A stretch of 64,000 nt of DNA from an uncultured Bacillota bacterium (GCA_958428295.1 CAUAFL010000002.1:54012-118011), one strand, 5' to 3'; numbered from the stretch's first letter, positions 34,230 through 42,966 are shown. Program-made: numbers and translations. The notes: generated by a model from the sequence alone, not told the origin.

Positions 34230-34505
34230 ATGAATAAATATAACATTGAAGAAATTAAAGAAAAACTAGAACGTTGTAGAAATATGAAGTTGGAAGATGT
34301 GACTTTAGATGATGTTGATGAGATAAGTTCTATAAAAATCGATAAAAGAAAACCTAGTAATGAAAGAATATTAGATTTTATTACTAAAGTAAAAAATCCG
34401 TATATTTTTAAAGTAAATGGAAAACTAGTTAGAATTAGTTTTTCAGACACAGATAAAACTGCTGAGGATTGCCTTACCAGAGTTTTAGAAAATTTGTATA
34501 GATGA
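34230..34505 (+). CDS. Small mobile-element-type protein (DUF6870-like)
   Basis: The 91-residue protein reads MNKYNIEEIKEKLERCRNM early, then a segment KPSNERILDFITKVKNPYIFKVNGKLVRISFSDT and a C-terminus with AEDCL. This pattern resembles small proteins often found on conjugative elements of gut Firmicutes, which I recall as DUF6870; treat that as tentative. The ATG at 34230 has TTTGGAG upstream. It overlaps no neighbour and is AT-rich like the rest of the island. Confidence 0.65.
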   Translation: MNKYNIEEIKEKLERCRNMKLEDVTLDDVDEISSIKIDKRKPSNERILDFITKVKNPYIFKVNGKLVRISFSDTDKTAEDCLTRVLENLYR

Positions 34506-34518
34506 GATGGAGAAAAAT

Positions 34519-35016
34519 ATGAAATATAAACTAAAAGAAATTAATATAAACATGGGAACTAGCGAATATGAAATGTATCAAGATATTCCTTTAAAAGAAT
34601 CGGGTTCAACTAATTTGTGTAATGGGTTGCCTTACGAAGTGTTTAAGGATTATATAGAAAATCAACTTTCAAGAAAATATCAAAAAATTAATGAATATGA
34701 TACACCAACGATTATTTATATTATGTATGCTAATGATAAACCAGTAGGATATATTGGATTAAGAACAGAAATAGATAATCGTTGGAAAAAGTGGTCTGGT
34801 AATTTTTATTATACAATTAGGAAATCCGAAAGAAAAAAAGGATATGGTACTCAAATATTAAAACTCGGATTAGATGAATTTAAAAAGTTAGGCTTTAAAG
34901 AAGTATATGGACAGTCTTCAAATGGAAATGTTGCTTCTTCCAAAGTAATAATAAATAATGGCGGTATTTTTTTAGAGGAAATAGATGGTACTAGATACTA
35001 CAAAATAGAATTATAG
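34519..35016 (+). CDS. GNAT-family N-acetyltransferase
   Basis: The 165-residue protein has the GNAT core: DKPVGYIGLRTEIDNRW (strand pair), YYTIRKSERKKGYGTQILKLGLDEFKKLGFKEVYG with the acetyl-CoA pyrophosphate loop (RKKGYGT) and a C-terminal NVASSKVIINNGGIF...DGTRYYKI. Substrate is unknown. The ATG at 34519 has ATGGAG six bases upstream; an ATG four codons earlier overlaps that site. It is the last island gene and ends 16 bases before rbgA. Confidence 0.85.
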   Translation: MKYKLKEININMGTSEYEMYQDIPLKESGSTNLCNGLPYEVFKDYIENQLSRKYQKINEYDTPTIIYIMYANDKPVGYIGLRTEIDNRWKKWSGNFYYTIRKSERKKGYGTQILKLGLDEFKKLGFKEVYGQSSNGNVASSKVIINNGGIFLEEIDGTRYYKIEL

Positions 35017-35032
35017 AAGGAAGTGATTAAAA

Positions 35033-35911
35033 ATGGAAAATCGACAAAATCCGACAAATATCAACTCATATCCTGGTCACATGGCTAAGGCGAAGCGGGA
35101 GATTGCTGAAAAGTTAAAATTAATTGATATAGTTTATGAAGTGATAGATGCGAGGATGCCACTTTCTTCTAAGATAGTGGATTTAGAGCAATTAATTAAA
35201 GAAAAACCACGGATTATGATCATGACAAAATATGATTTATGTGATCGTTCAAAGACAGATCAGTTTATTCATTATTATGAGTCTCTAGGTTATCAAGTGG
35301 TGGCAGTTGATTTAATGAAGAACACTAATATTAAAAAGATTTTCACATTAAGTGAAGAAATTTTTGAGAAGGTAAATGCGCGGCGCAAAGCCAAGGGATT
35401 AAAACCACGAGTGATGCGGGCTTTAATTGTTGGTATTCCTAATGTTGGTAAGAGTACATTAGTTAATCGACTTGTTGGAAAGAAGGCCGTAGCTGTTGGT
35501 AATCGTCCTGGTGTGACTAAGAGTTTGAGTTGGATTCGTTTAAATAAAAGTATTGAGTTATTAGATTCTCCAGGAATTTTGTGGCCTAAGTTAGAGAACC
35601 AAGAAAGTGCTAAAATTTTGGCTATGTTCTCTTCTATTAAGATAGAAATTCTCAATCGGGAGGAGCTAGCGATTTTTGCACTTACTTATTTATCAAAATT
35701 ATATCCAGAACGGGTAAGACAACGTTATGGTATGATGGCTACTACGTTGGAGGAAGTGGAAAAGTTGTTTTGTAGTATTGCTAAGAAACGAGGGGCCTTA
35801 ATGCAAGGTGGACAGATCGATTTAGAAAAAGTTTATCAAATTGTTCTGCAAGATGTAAAGAATCAAGCATTTGGTTGTATTACTTTGGATCGATTAGAAG
35901 AAGCCAAATAA
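35033..35911 (+). CDS. rbgA: Ribosome biogenesis GTPase RbgA (YlqF)
   Basis: The 292-residue circularly permuted GTPase acts in late 50S subunit assembly. The order is PGHMAKAKREI, VIDARMPLSS, the G4 box as MTKYDL (Thr in place of the usual Asn of NKxD), G1 GIPNVGKSTLVNRL, the G2 region GNRPGVTKSL and G3 LLDSPGILWP, then the C-terminal helical domain. Its usual neighbours rplS and lepB lie 4.7 kb upstream beyond the island, and rnhB, which often follows, is absent. Its first codons are duplicated at 32870. A shared terminator separates it from rpsT. Confidence 0.94.
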   Translation: MENRQNPTNINSYPGHMAKAKREIAEKLKLIDIVYEVIDARMPLSSKIVDLEQLIKEKPRIMIMTKYDLCDRSKTDQFIHYYESLGYQVVAVDLMKNTNIKKIFTLSEEIFEKVNARRKAKGLKPRVMRALIVGIPNVGKSTLVNRLVGKKAVAVGNRPGVTKSLSWIRLNKSIELLDSPGILWPKLENQESAKILAMFSSIKIEILNREELAIFALTYLSKLYPERVRQRYGMMATTLEEVEKLFCSIAKKRGALMQGGQIDLEKVYQIVLQDVKNQAFGCITLDRLEEAK

Positions 35912-35947
35912 AAAGAAATGTGCGTGTACACTATCCACATTTCTTTT
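35912..35947. terminator. Bidirectional terminator between rbgA and rpsT
   Basis: AAAGAAATGTG and CACATTTCTTT form a long stem with A-rich and T-rich flanks, serving the two convergent genes. Confidence 0.8.
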
Positions 35948-36211
35948 TTATTGAATATTATTGACTGCTTTAGTTAATCTTGACTTTAAGCGTGCAGCTT
36001 TATTTTTATGAACGAGTCCATTAGTACAAGCTTTATCAATTCTTTGAGCAGCAATATTTAAAGTGGTAACTGCTTCTTCTTTGTTATTGGTTTGAATGTT
36101 TTTTTCACAATTTTTAATCGCAGTTTTCATGCTGGCAGTAACAATATTATTGCTTTCTCTTTTTTTCTCGTTACTACGTACTCTTTTTTTAGCACTTTTA
36201 ATATTTGGCAT
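35948..36211 (-). CDS. rpsT: Ribosomal protein S20
   Basis: The 87-residue 30S protein has the typical Lys-rich helical sequence: MPNIKSAKKRVRSNEKKR, MKTAIKNCEK and AQRIDKACTNGLVHKNKAARLKSRLTKAV. It is encoded opposite to gpr, the same arrangement as rpsT-gpr in Bacillus. AGGTGAG lies upstream of the start. Confidence 0.97.
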   Translation of the reverse strand: MPNIKSAKKRVRSNEKKRESNNIVTASMKTAIKNCEKNIQTNNKEEAVTTLNIAAQRIDKACTNGLVHKNKAARLKSRLTKAVNNIQ

Positions 36212-36324
36212 TTTCTCACCTCACTTTTTGTAAACATATTCATTCTATCAAAAAAAGTGGCATTTGGCAAACATTTTTCATAGGAAGATCTAATTTTGGG
36301 AAGACTAGTATTAGGTGATAAAAG

Positions 36325-37353
36325 ATGAAACATGAGATCGATTTGGAAAAATATCAATTTCGGACAGATTTAATTAGCGAGATTTTACAACAAAAAGGAT
36401 CTAAGACTGGTTATCAACAACAGGAACAAGTGATAGAGGATATAAAAGTAGAGACTGTGATGATTGATGAGGAAGGAGCTTCTCTACTTCATAGAAAAGA
36501 AGGACTTTACAAAACGATTTATTTTGAGGATGTGACCGATGAAGGCAATTTTACAAAATTGCAAAAGGTATTAATAAAAGTAATCCAAGAAGTACTAGCT
36601 TATGAAAATATTAATGATCAAATGAGTTGTTTAGTCGTGGGATTAGGAAATAGGGATGCAACGCCTGATGCATTAGGGCCTTTGGTAAGTGATAATTTGG
36701 TGGTAACTCGGTATCTATTTTCTTTGGGGATTGATGTTGATCCTAAATATCGTTCAGTGGCGACGATTAGCCCTGGTGTTTTGGGAACTACGGGTATTGA
36801 AACAAAGGATATATTATTGGGAATTTTAGAAAAAATTCAACCAGATTTTGTAATTGTGGTCGATGCACTGGCTGCATCTCATTTAGAGCGGGTTAATAAA
36901 ACAATTCAAATTACGAATACAGGAATACATCCTGGTAGTGGTATTGGTAATAATCGTGCTGAAATTTCTAAAGAGACGGTATCTATTCCGGTCATTGCTC
37001 TTGGTATTCCAACCGTAGTTGATGCGGTAACCATTGTTAGTAATACTATCAATTATTTATTTAATCATTTAAGTTTTGAAAAAGATCATCAGAATAATCA
37101 GGCGATGAAATTTGTAAGTAATCATGATAAGGATTATGAACACCATGAAGAACATTTATCTAAAGAAGAGAAGAAAAATATTATGGGTTTAGTAGGTAAC
37201 TTACAAGACGAAGAGGTAAAAAGTTTAATTGCCGAAGTACTAACTCCATTGGGGTATAATTTAATGGTAACACCAAAAGAAGTGGATTTAGTTATTTCTA
37301 AGTTGAGTAAGTTAGTTAGTGAATCTTTAAATAAAGGTTTATTGCGCCATTAA
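36325..37353 (+). CDS. gpr: Germination protease GPR
   Basis: The 342-residue zymogen of the aspartic-type spore protease degrades small acid-soluble proteins at germination. The N-terminus has the propeptide-like start MKHEIDLEKYQFRTDL. The conserved core includes LVVGLGNRDATPDALGPLV, the segment SPGVLGTTGIETKDI, FVIVVDALAASHLERVNKTIQI, GIHPGSGIGNNR and IALGIPTVVDAVTIV. SspI in this window belongs to the class of proteins made in the forespore alongside GPR. It leads the block gpr-spoIIP-yqxA-like-lepA as in Bacillus. Confidence 0.95.
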   Translation: MKHEIDLEKYQFRTDLISEILQQKGSKTGYQQQEQVIEDIKVETVMIDEEGASLLHRKEGLYKTIYFEDVTDEGNFTKLQKVLIKVIQEVLAYENINDQMSCLVVGLGNRDATPDALGPLVSDNLVVTRYLFSLGIDVDPKYRSVATISPGVLGTTGIETKDILLGILEKIQPDFVIVVDALAASHLERVNKTIQITNTGIHPGSGIGNNRAEISKETVSIPVIALGIPTVVDAVTIVSNTINYLFNHLSFEKDHQNNQAMKFVSNHDKDYEHHEEHLSKEEKKNIMGLVGNLQDEEVKSLIAEVLTPLGYNLMVTPKEVDLVISKLSKLVSESLNKGLLRH

Positions 37354-37374
37354 TTCGACAGCATTTTAACAATG

Positions 37375-37408
37375 ACCTCCTTATACTAGAGAAAAGTAGA
37401 AGGGAGGT
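37375..37408 (+). promoter_or_regulatory. Hairpin covering the spoIIP ribosome site (or gpr terminator)
   Basis: ACCTCCTT (37375-37382) can pair with AAGGGAGGT (37400-37408) with one bulged G. The right arm contains the AGGGAGG ribosome site of spoIIP and is followed by TTTTT. It could end gpr transcripts, or hide the ribosome site on read-through mRNA so that only a shorter transcript from inside the hairpin is translated. Confidence 0.5.
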
Positions 37409-37415
37409 TTTTAAG

Positions 37416-38399
37416 GTGAAAAAAAAGTTTGTAGCAAAGAAAACTAAAAAGAAGCGACCACTGTTTAAAATTAGTTGTTTTTCTTTGTTAGTTATTATTT
37501 CAGCTTTTATTACTATTCGTTTACTAGCTAAGTTTACTTTGAAAACATCTCATGAGGATTTTTTACGTTTTATGTTAGAAAATCAAAATGCTTTTGTAAA
37601 AAGTTCTAAATCTAATTATAGTTACTTTCATCAGTTAATGACCAAGGTGATTGATATTGATCTAGCTAATCCGTTATCAGTTTTACACCAAAACTATAAG
37701 GGCTTAACTTCTAGTGATGATGTCACGGCAGCGGTGAGTGAAAATAAAGAACATCTAGTCAAAAATCCACTCAAAGAGACAATTACAAATCCGACAGTCT
37801 ACATTTATAATACACATCAGACGGAGGAATATAAGCCGACTTCGTTTGCTGAATACAATGTGCGTCCTAATGTGATGATGACGAGCTATGTTTTAAAAGA
37901 AGAATTAGAAAAACGTGGCTATTCGGTATTGGTCGAAGAGGCTAGTGTGGCAGATACGCGCACGGCGTTAGGACTTACTTATGCGGGCAGTTATGAAGTT
38001 ACTAAGCAATTTTTGCAGCAAGTGAAACAACAGTACCCTTCCCTCACTTATTTTATTGATCTACATCGAGATTCTGTTAGTTATGATAAAACAACCTTGA
38101 CGAATGATCGTTTAACATATGCTAAGATTTTATTTATTGTTGGTTTAGAGAATCCTAATTATCAAGGTAATTTGGCGATGACTACTAAAATTCATGAACG
38201 ATTAAATCAGAAATTGCCAGGACTTAGTAAAGGGATTTACAAGAAAGAAGGTGCTGGGGTCAATGGGGTTTATAATCAGGATTTTTCGCCTAATACGATT
38301 TTAGTAGAAATGGGGGGAGATGAAAATACGATTGATGAGGTATATCGTACGACTTTGATTTTAGGAGAAGTGTTAGATGAGGTGATGAAAGGTGAGTAA
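37416..38399 (+). CDS. spoIIP: Stage II sporulation protein P
   Basis: The 327-residue protein has a basic N-terminus, one membrane helix (ISCFSLLVIISAFITIRLLA) and an extracytoplasmic SpoIIP domain. Amidase/endopeptidase residues lie in VYIYNTHQTEEY (about residue 130), YFIDLHRDS (about 215) and ILVEMGGDENT. SpoIIP with SpoIID and SpoIIM hydrolyses septal peptidoglycan during engulfment; those partners are not in the window. The GTG start follows AGGGAGG at eight bases. It overlaps the next gene by eight bases. Confidence 0.94.
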   Translation: MKKKFVAKKTKKKRPLFKISCFSLLVIISAFITIRLLAKFTLKTSHEDFLRFMLENQNAFVKSSKSNYSYFHQLMTKVIDIDLANPLSVLHQNYKGLTSSDDVTAAVSENKEHLVKNPLKETITNPTVYIYNTHQTEEYKPTSFAEYNVRPNVMMTSYVLKEELEKRGYSVLVEEASVADTRTALGLTYAGSYEVTKQFLQQVKQQYPSLTYFIDLHRDSVSYDKTTLTNDRLTYAKILFIVGLENPNYQGNLAMTTKIHERLNQKLPGLSKGIYKKEGAGVNGVYNQDFSPNTILVEMGGDENTIDEVYRTTLILGEVLDEVMKGE

Positions 38400-38718
38400 A
38401 GCGGGGGTAACCCGAATTGTGATTTTAGTTTTTTTCTTCCTTTTTTTAATTCTCTATTTTATGCAAGCTAGTGGTTATAATGAGTATAGTCAAAATAAAA
38501 AAAAGATGTTGACGGATCAACAAATTAATGCTTTTGAAAGAGATATTAGTGAAGGGAAGGATGTTAGTGCCGAGGATTATTTAAAGGCTAATGAGAAAAA
38601 TTATAATAATGCTGTATCAAAGGCTGGTTTAACGATTTCTTATGGTATTGAAAAAGCTTTTAATGAATCGATGAATGCTATTTTTAAAATGTTGAGTGAA
38701 GCGATGGAACAATCTTAA
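38392..38718 (+). CDS. YqxA-like (DUF3679-type) small membrane protein
   Basis: The 108-residue protein has one N-terminal membrane helix (IVILVFFFLFLILYFMQASG) and a polar helical tail ending FNESMNAIFKMLSEAMEQS. Its place between spoIIP and lepA and its architecture match YqxA of Bacillus, a protein of unknown function; sequence similarity by eye is limited to the helix-Gln-Ala-x-Gly junction and the amphipathic end. The GTG start overlaps the end of spoIIP, suggesting coupling. Confidence 0.65.
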   Translation: MSKAGVTRIVILVFFFLFLILYFMQASGYNEYSQNKKKMLTDQQINAFERDISEGKDVSAEDYLKANEKNYNNAVSKAGLTISYGIEKAFNESMNAIFKMLSEAMEQS

Positions 38719-38841
38719 AGTAAAAATAGAGGTATATTTCTATGTTATGATGATTATTCTTTGGCATTTCTTAGCGTTTTCTTTACAAGTAGCAGTAGGC
38801 CTTTTGCTATTGATTATGATATACTATTACTGGTGAAGAAC

Positions 38842-40641
38842 ATGAAACAAGCAAATATTCGTAATTTTTCTATTATTGCGCATATTGATCATGGTAAGAG
38901 TACCTTAGCTGATCGTATTTTAGAAAAAACAAAGGCTATTTCTAGCCGTGAGATGAAAGAACAATTATTAGATTCTATGGATATTGAACGAGAACGAGGG
39001 ATAACGATTAAGTTAAATGCGGTTAACTTAGTTTATCGGTATCAGGATACCGATTATTATTTTCACTTAATTGATACTCCAGGGCATGTAGATTTTAGTT
39101 ATGAGGTGAGTCGTAGTTTAGCTTCCTGTGAGGGGGCTTTACTAGTGGTAGATGCTGCGCAAGGGATAGAGGCACAAACATTAGCAAACCTCTATTTGGC
39201 TCTTGATCACCATTTGACCGTTATTCCTGTCATTAATAAGATTGATTTACCAAATGCCAATTGTCCTAAGGTGAGCGAGGAACTTGTCAATTTAGGATTT
39301 GAGTTAGAAGATATTATTTTGACTAGTGCTAAAACAGGTGAGGGGATTGATTCTTTACTAGAGGCTATTGTGAAAAAAATTCCTGCTCCTGGTGGTAGCG
39401 TACAAGGTCCGTTACGAGCTTTGATTTTTGATAGTGTATTTGATTCTTATCGTGGTGTTTTAGTCGCTGTTAGAGTAGTGGATGGTAACATTCATAAGGG
39501 AGATATAATTTACCTTTTGGAGAGCAAGGCTAGTTATGAAGTGTTGGCAATTTTAAAACATACTCCCAAGGAAGTGGAAGAGAATGTTTTAACTACGGGA
39601 GAAGTTGGATATTTATATGCTTCTATTAAAAGTATTGCTGATGTCAAGGTAGGGGATACAATTACTTTGGTAGAAACTAAAAACGAAGTGTGTGCACTAC
39701 CGGGGTACCAACCGATGAAAAGTGTTGTGTACTGTGGGGTGTATCCATTGGAGACGAGTCAATTTGAGGCCTTGCGGGAGGCTCTTAATAAATTAAAATT
39801 AAATGACGCTGCGCTTTGTTTTGAACCAGAGACTTCTTTGGCTTTAGGGTTTGGATTTCGTTGTGGTTTTTTAGGCTTATTGCATATGGAAATTACGATG
39901 GAACGAATAGAGCGGGAGTTTGGTATTACGTTGATTGGTACTAGTCCATCGGTGGTGTATCAAGTGTTACTTCAAGATGAGGAAGTAGTATTAGTCGATG
40001 CTCCTAATAAGTTGCCGGAACGAACCTTGATAAAAGAAATTCAAGAACCTTATGTACAAGCACATATTTATGTGCCTAAAGAGTATATTGGTTCTGTTAT
40101 GGAATTGTGTCAAGAAAAACGAGGAACTTTCCTCACTATGGATTATTTAGATGATCGGCGGGTTTGTTTAGATTATGCACTTCCTTTAGCGGAGATTGTG
40201 TATGATTTTTTTGATCGCTTGAAGTCAGTGACCAAAGGATATGCTTCTTTTGATTATGAGCTTACTGGTTATCAGAACAGTGATTTAGTTAAGTTAGATA
40301 TTCTTTTAAATGGAGAAATGGTAGATGCTCTTAGTATGATCGTACATAGAGATTTTGCTTATAAACGAGGGCGACAGATTGTGGAGAAGTTAAGAGAAGT
40401 TATTCCAAGGCAGCTTTTTGAGGTGCCTATTCAAGCATCTATTGGAGCGAAGGTGATTGCTCGCTGTGATATCAAGGCCTTACGAAAAAATGTCTTGGCT
40501 AAATGCTATGGGGGCGATGTCACTAGAAAGAAAAAATTGTTGGAGAAACAAAGAGAAGGAAAGAAACGCATGAAACAAATTGGCTCTGTTTATGTTCCTC
40601 AAGAGGCATTTTTGTCCATTTTATCAAATAAAGAAGATTAA
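38842..40641 (+). CDS. lepA: Elongation factor 4 (LepA)
   Basis: The 599-residue translational GTPase promotes ribosome function under ionic stress and initiation steps. GTPase boxes are AHIDHGKSTLADR, RERGITIK, DTPGHVDFSYEV and NKIDLPNAN. Domain II, the EF-G-like domains and the LepA-specific C-terminal end (AKCYGGDVTRKKKLLEKQREGKKRMKQIG) are complete. The frame opens at 38761, but the ATG at 38842 has GGTGAAG upstream and gives the usual N-terminus and length. Confidence 0.97.
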   Translation: MKQANIRNFSIIAHIDHGKSTLADRILEKTKAISSREMKEQLLDSMDIERERGITIKLNAVNLVYRYQDTDYYFHLIDTPGHVDFSYEVSRSLASCEGALLVVDAAQGIEAQTLANLYLALDHHLTVIPVINKIDLPNANCPKVSEELVNLGFELEDIILTSAKTGEGIDSLLEAIVKKIPAPGGSVQGPLRALIFDSVFDSYRGVLVAVRVVDGNIHKGDIIYLLESKASYEVLAILKHTPKEVEENVLTTGEVGYLYASIKSIADVKVGDTITLVETKNEVCALPGYQPMKSVVYCGVYPLETSQFEALREALNKLKLNDAALCFEPETSLALGFGFRCGFLGLLHMEITMERIEREFGITLIGTSPSVVYQVLLQDEEVVLVDAPNKLPERTLIKEIQEPYVQAHIYVPKEYIGSVMELCQEKRGTFLTMDYLDDRRVCLDYALPLAEIVYDFFDRLKSVTKGYASFDYELTGYQNSDLVKLDILLNGEMVDALSMIVHRDFAYKRGRQIVEKLREVIPRQLFEVPIQASIGAKVIARCDIKALRKNVLAKCYGGDVTRKKKLLEKQREGKKRMKQIGSVYVPQEAFLSILSNKED

Positions 40642-40723
40642 ATGAGGGTAAGTTTATTATAATAAAATTAATGCAGACTTGTGGGAAGGTCTATGTTATA
40701 CTAAAGACAAAAAGGTGATGTTG

Positions 40724-41683
40724 ATGAAAATTACAAAAGAAGAGTTTGATGCGATTCCTTTAGAACAGTTGTATTTAGGAGTAGTGCATCCCCGTCTTGC
40801 TTCCTTATCGCCTTTTTCTTTGGTCCAATTTAGAAAGCAAATGTTAGATTGCTTATATGAAATAAAATATATTATTGCAGATACTAGTTTGGAGGAAGCA
40901 GATATAAAGCTGGAAAAGACTGTTAGAAAATATGATCAGCAGGTACGGCATTTTTTGGATTACCCGGCCCTTCTTTGGAAAGTAGAAAAAACCCAGCAAG
41001 TGGTGGATTGTCTTCATCAGCGTTATTTAACAGAAGAAGAATATGATGAAGATACGTTTGTTCCTTTCTCTTTCTATGGTGTGAAGGATGATTTGCGTTT
41101 TGTTCAGTTTAAAGATGTTTTTACGCCACAAGCTATTGTTTGGCGTCTTTATATGGCTGCTCACAGTTATGATGGAAAATATCAGACCCCTCTAGACCAT
41201 TATTATGCTTGTTATCAACGTAAAAAAGGTGCTGATAAGCCATTAGAAATAGAGGCTATTTCTTCTATCGTTTCTTTCGTGCAAGAATTTGTTACTACTA
41301 GTTATTTAGAAGAATATCCACAAGCTATTTTACCAAGTACTAAATCTTTACATCTACAAATATTGGGGCAGCTGACAAGTGACCAGCAAGGATTTTGCTG
41401 CACTGAACGAGCCGTAATTACACAACGCTTGGCTGATGGGAGCTTGCTTGATTTGATCCGTGGAGAGATAATTGTTGAAAATCATGCTAGTTATTTACGG
41501 GCTTGTGAGGATTTTTCCCTTTATTATAAAGAGGATGAGTATGACTATGAACAAGTAGATAATGAGGAGAAAGGAAAATTGAAATTGACTTCCCTAGCGC
41601 CTTTGAAAGCCTATTTTGCCAGTCATCAACCTAATCATGAACAAGATAAACGTTTTGTGTTACTGAAGTATGAAAAAAAGTAA
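40724..41683 (+). CDS. Hypothetical protein between lepA and hemW
   Basis: I do not recognise this 319-residue soluble protein. It starts MKITKEEFDAIPLEQLYLGVVHPRLA after AAGGTGA; the frame is open further upstream without a ribosome site. Features are several Tyr/Asp-rich segments (FLDYPALLWKVEKTQQVVDCL, QAIVWRLYMAAHSYDGKYQTPLDHYYACYQRKK) and an acidic stretch YYKEDEYDYEQVDNEEKGK near the end. There is no signal peptide or membrane helix. In Bacillus lepA and hemW are adjacent; here this gene and the next two separate them. Confidence 0.6.
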   Translation: MKITKEEFDAIPLEQLYLGVVHPRLASLSPFSLVQFRKQMLDCLYEIKYIIADTSLEEADIKLEKTVRKYDQQVRHFLDYPALLWKVEKTQQVVDCLHQRYLTEEEYDEDTFVPFSFYGVKDDLRFVQFKDVFTPQAIVWRLYMAAHSYDGKYQTPLDHYYACYQRKKGADKPLEIEAISSIVSFVQEFVTTSYLEEYPQAILPSTKSLHLQILGQLTSDQQGFCCTERAVITQRLADGSLLDLIRGEIIVENHASYLRACEDFSLYYKEDEYDYEQVDNEEKGKLKLTSLAPLKAYFASHQPNHEQDKRFVLLKYEKK

Positions 41684-41688
41684 GGACG

Positions 41689-42108
41689 GTGTATTTAAAA
41701 TTGAGAGAGGATAGACCAACAGAACAAGAAATGATAGCTCTTTTGGGGGATGACTTATATACGGTTTGGCAGCAACTTGCGAAGATGATAGAAGAACATT
41801 ATACGATGGCACCTTGTTATCATAGTGGTGGTAAACAGTGGGTTTATGAATGTAAATATAGAAAGGGTGGTAAGACGCTATGTGCTCTTTATGCTAGAGA
41901 AAAGACTTTAGGATTTATGGTTATTTTCGGTCAGCAGGAACGTAATATATTTGAACAAAATAGAAAGCAGTACAGCCAAGAAATAAAGACAGTATACGAT
42001 CAAGCACCGACTTATCATGATGGAAAGTGGATGATGTTTCTAATAACAGACACTTCCTTATTTAGAGAGTTATTAGCCTTATTACGAATTAAACGTAAGC
42101 CTAATTAA
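41689..42108 (+). CDS. DUF3788-family protein
   Basis: The protein is about 135-139 residues long depending on start (GTG at 41689 or TTG at 41701). The pattern WVYECKYRKGGKTLCALYAREKTLGFMVIFG and a C-terminal KWMMFLITDTSLFRELLALLRIKRKPN match the DUF3788 family of small soluble proteins, whose function is unknown. It begins six bases after the preceding stop, so the two are probably one operon. Confidence 0.75.
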   Translation: MYLKLREDRPTEQEMIALLGDDLYTVWQQLAKMIEEHYTMAPCYHSGGKQWVYECKYRKGGKTLCALYAREKTLGFMVIFGQQERNIFEQNRKQYSQEIKTVYDQAPTYHDGKWMMFLITDTSLFRELLALLRIKRKPN

Positions 42109-42140
42109 AAAACAGTTCCCCTATTATTCGACAGAAAGCG

Positions 42141-42180
42141 ACATGAAAAAAAGTTATGCTTGTCAAGTGGGCTTTCATGT
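42141..42180. repeat. Inverted repeat overlapping a promoter (operator-like)
   Basis: ACATGAAA (42141-42148) and TTTCATGT (42173-42180) are exact inverted copies flanking the -35 box and reaching into the spacer of the promoter at 42160-42188. The placement is what a repressor site would look like. Confidence 0.45.
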
Positions 42181-42188
42181 GATATAAT
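42160..42188 (+). promoter_or_regulatory. Strong sigma-A promoter
   Basis: TTGTCA (42160-42165) and TATAAT (42183-42188) have a 17-base spacer, 29 bases before the start of the next gene. Confidence 0.85.
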
Positions 42189-42217
42189 TAGTATCGCTGC
42201 TCAATAAGGAGGGGAAA

Positions 42218-42961
42218 ATGCAAGAATTAAAAAAAACAATAGATTTTACCTATCGAGAATCAAACGCGATACGTCGTATGTTTGATGATATGAAAGGAAT
42301 CGCACCTTTAACAACGGTACCATTATTTAGTTGTTCTATAAAAGAAAGAGAGTTTTATCAAAAGCTAGCTATTTATGATCAATATGAGGATGCGAATACC
42401 ATTGGTGTCGATTTACAAGCTTTGAAAGAGGTTGCTAGCTATCATAGTGTGAGTGCTACATTGTTTAATCTTTATGCTAGTGAAGAAGCGAAAAAGGATG
42501 TTATCTTAGCCCAACAAATTGTTACAATTGCGGGAGAAAATTTAGCTATTTTTGATTTTGATGCCGAAGTAAAACAAAATAACTTGGTGACTTTTTTAGC
42601 CGTAGCACATGATCATAGTACGACAGGAGTTGCTTTTAATGAACTTTCTTCAGAAGATCAAAAAAAGACCAATTTGGCAGGCATGTGGTTACGTCATCTT
42701 TATCAGCAGTATCAGCAAATTGGAGTAGAGCCAACGAATGAAATTATTCGTAAGGTATTTTTAGATACTGAAAATTCAGTAGTTCGTATTGAGGATCGCG
42801 AGGTTGTTGCCTCTTGGTTACAAGATGAAAAATTTTGTGAGGATTTATTGTTTCTTGATGAAAAATTTCAAACGGTGTTGGATTTTGAGAAGACACCGAC
42901 GACAATGATTGTTCATCCTGATACGAAAAAGAAAATTTATCAAAAACAAAAACGTGCTTAA
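42218..42961 (+). CDS. Hypothetical protein, 247 residues
   Basis: I do not recognise this soluble protein. It starts MQELKKTIDFTYRESNAIRRMFDDM after AAGGAGGGG and has a mixed helical sequence with IFDFDAEVKQNNLVTFLAVAHDHS in the middle and a C-terminal TTMIVHPDTKKKIYQKQKRA. There is no membrane segment, metal motif or nucleotide-binding loop that I can see. It has a near-consensus promoter with a dyad and a perfect terminator, so it is a well-expressed single gene. Confidence 0.6.
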   Translation: MQELKKTIDFTYRESNAIRRMFDDMKGIAPLTTVPLFSCSIKEREFYQKLAIYDQYEDANTIGVDLQALKEVASYHSVSATLFNLYASEEAKKDVILAQQIVTIAGENLAIFDFDAEVKQNNLVTFLAVAHDHSTTGVAFNELSSEDQKKTNLAGMWLRHLYQQYQQIGVEPTNEIIRKVFLDTENSVVRIEDREVVASWLQDEKFCEDLLFLDEKFQTVLDFEKTPTTMIVHPDTKKKIYQKQKRA

Positions 42962-42966
42962 TAATG

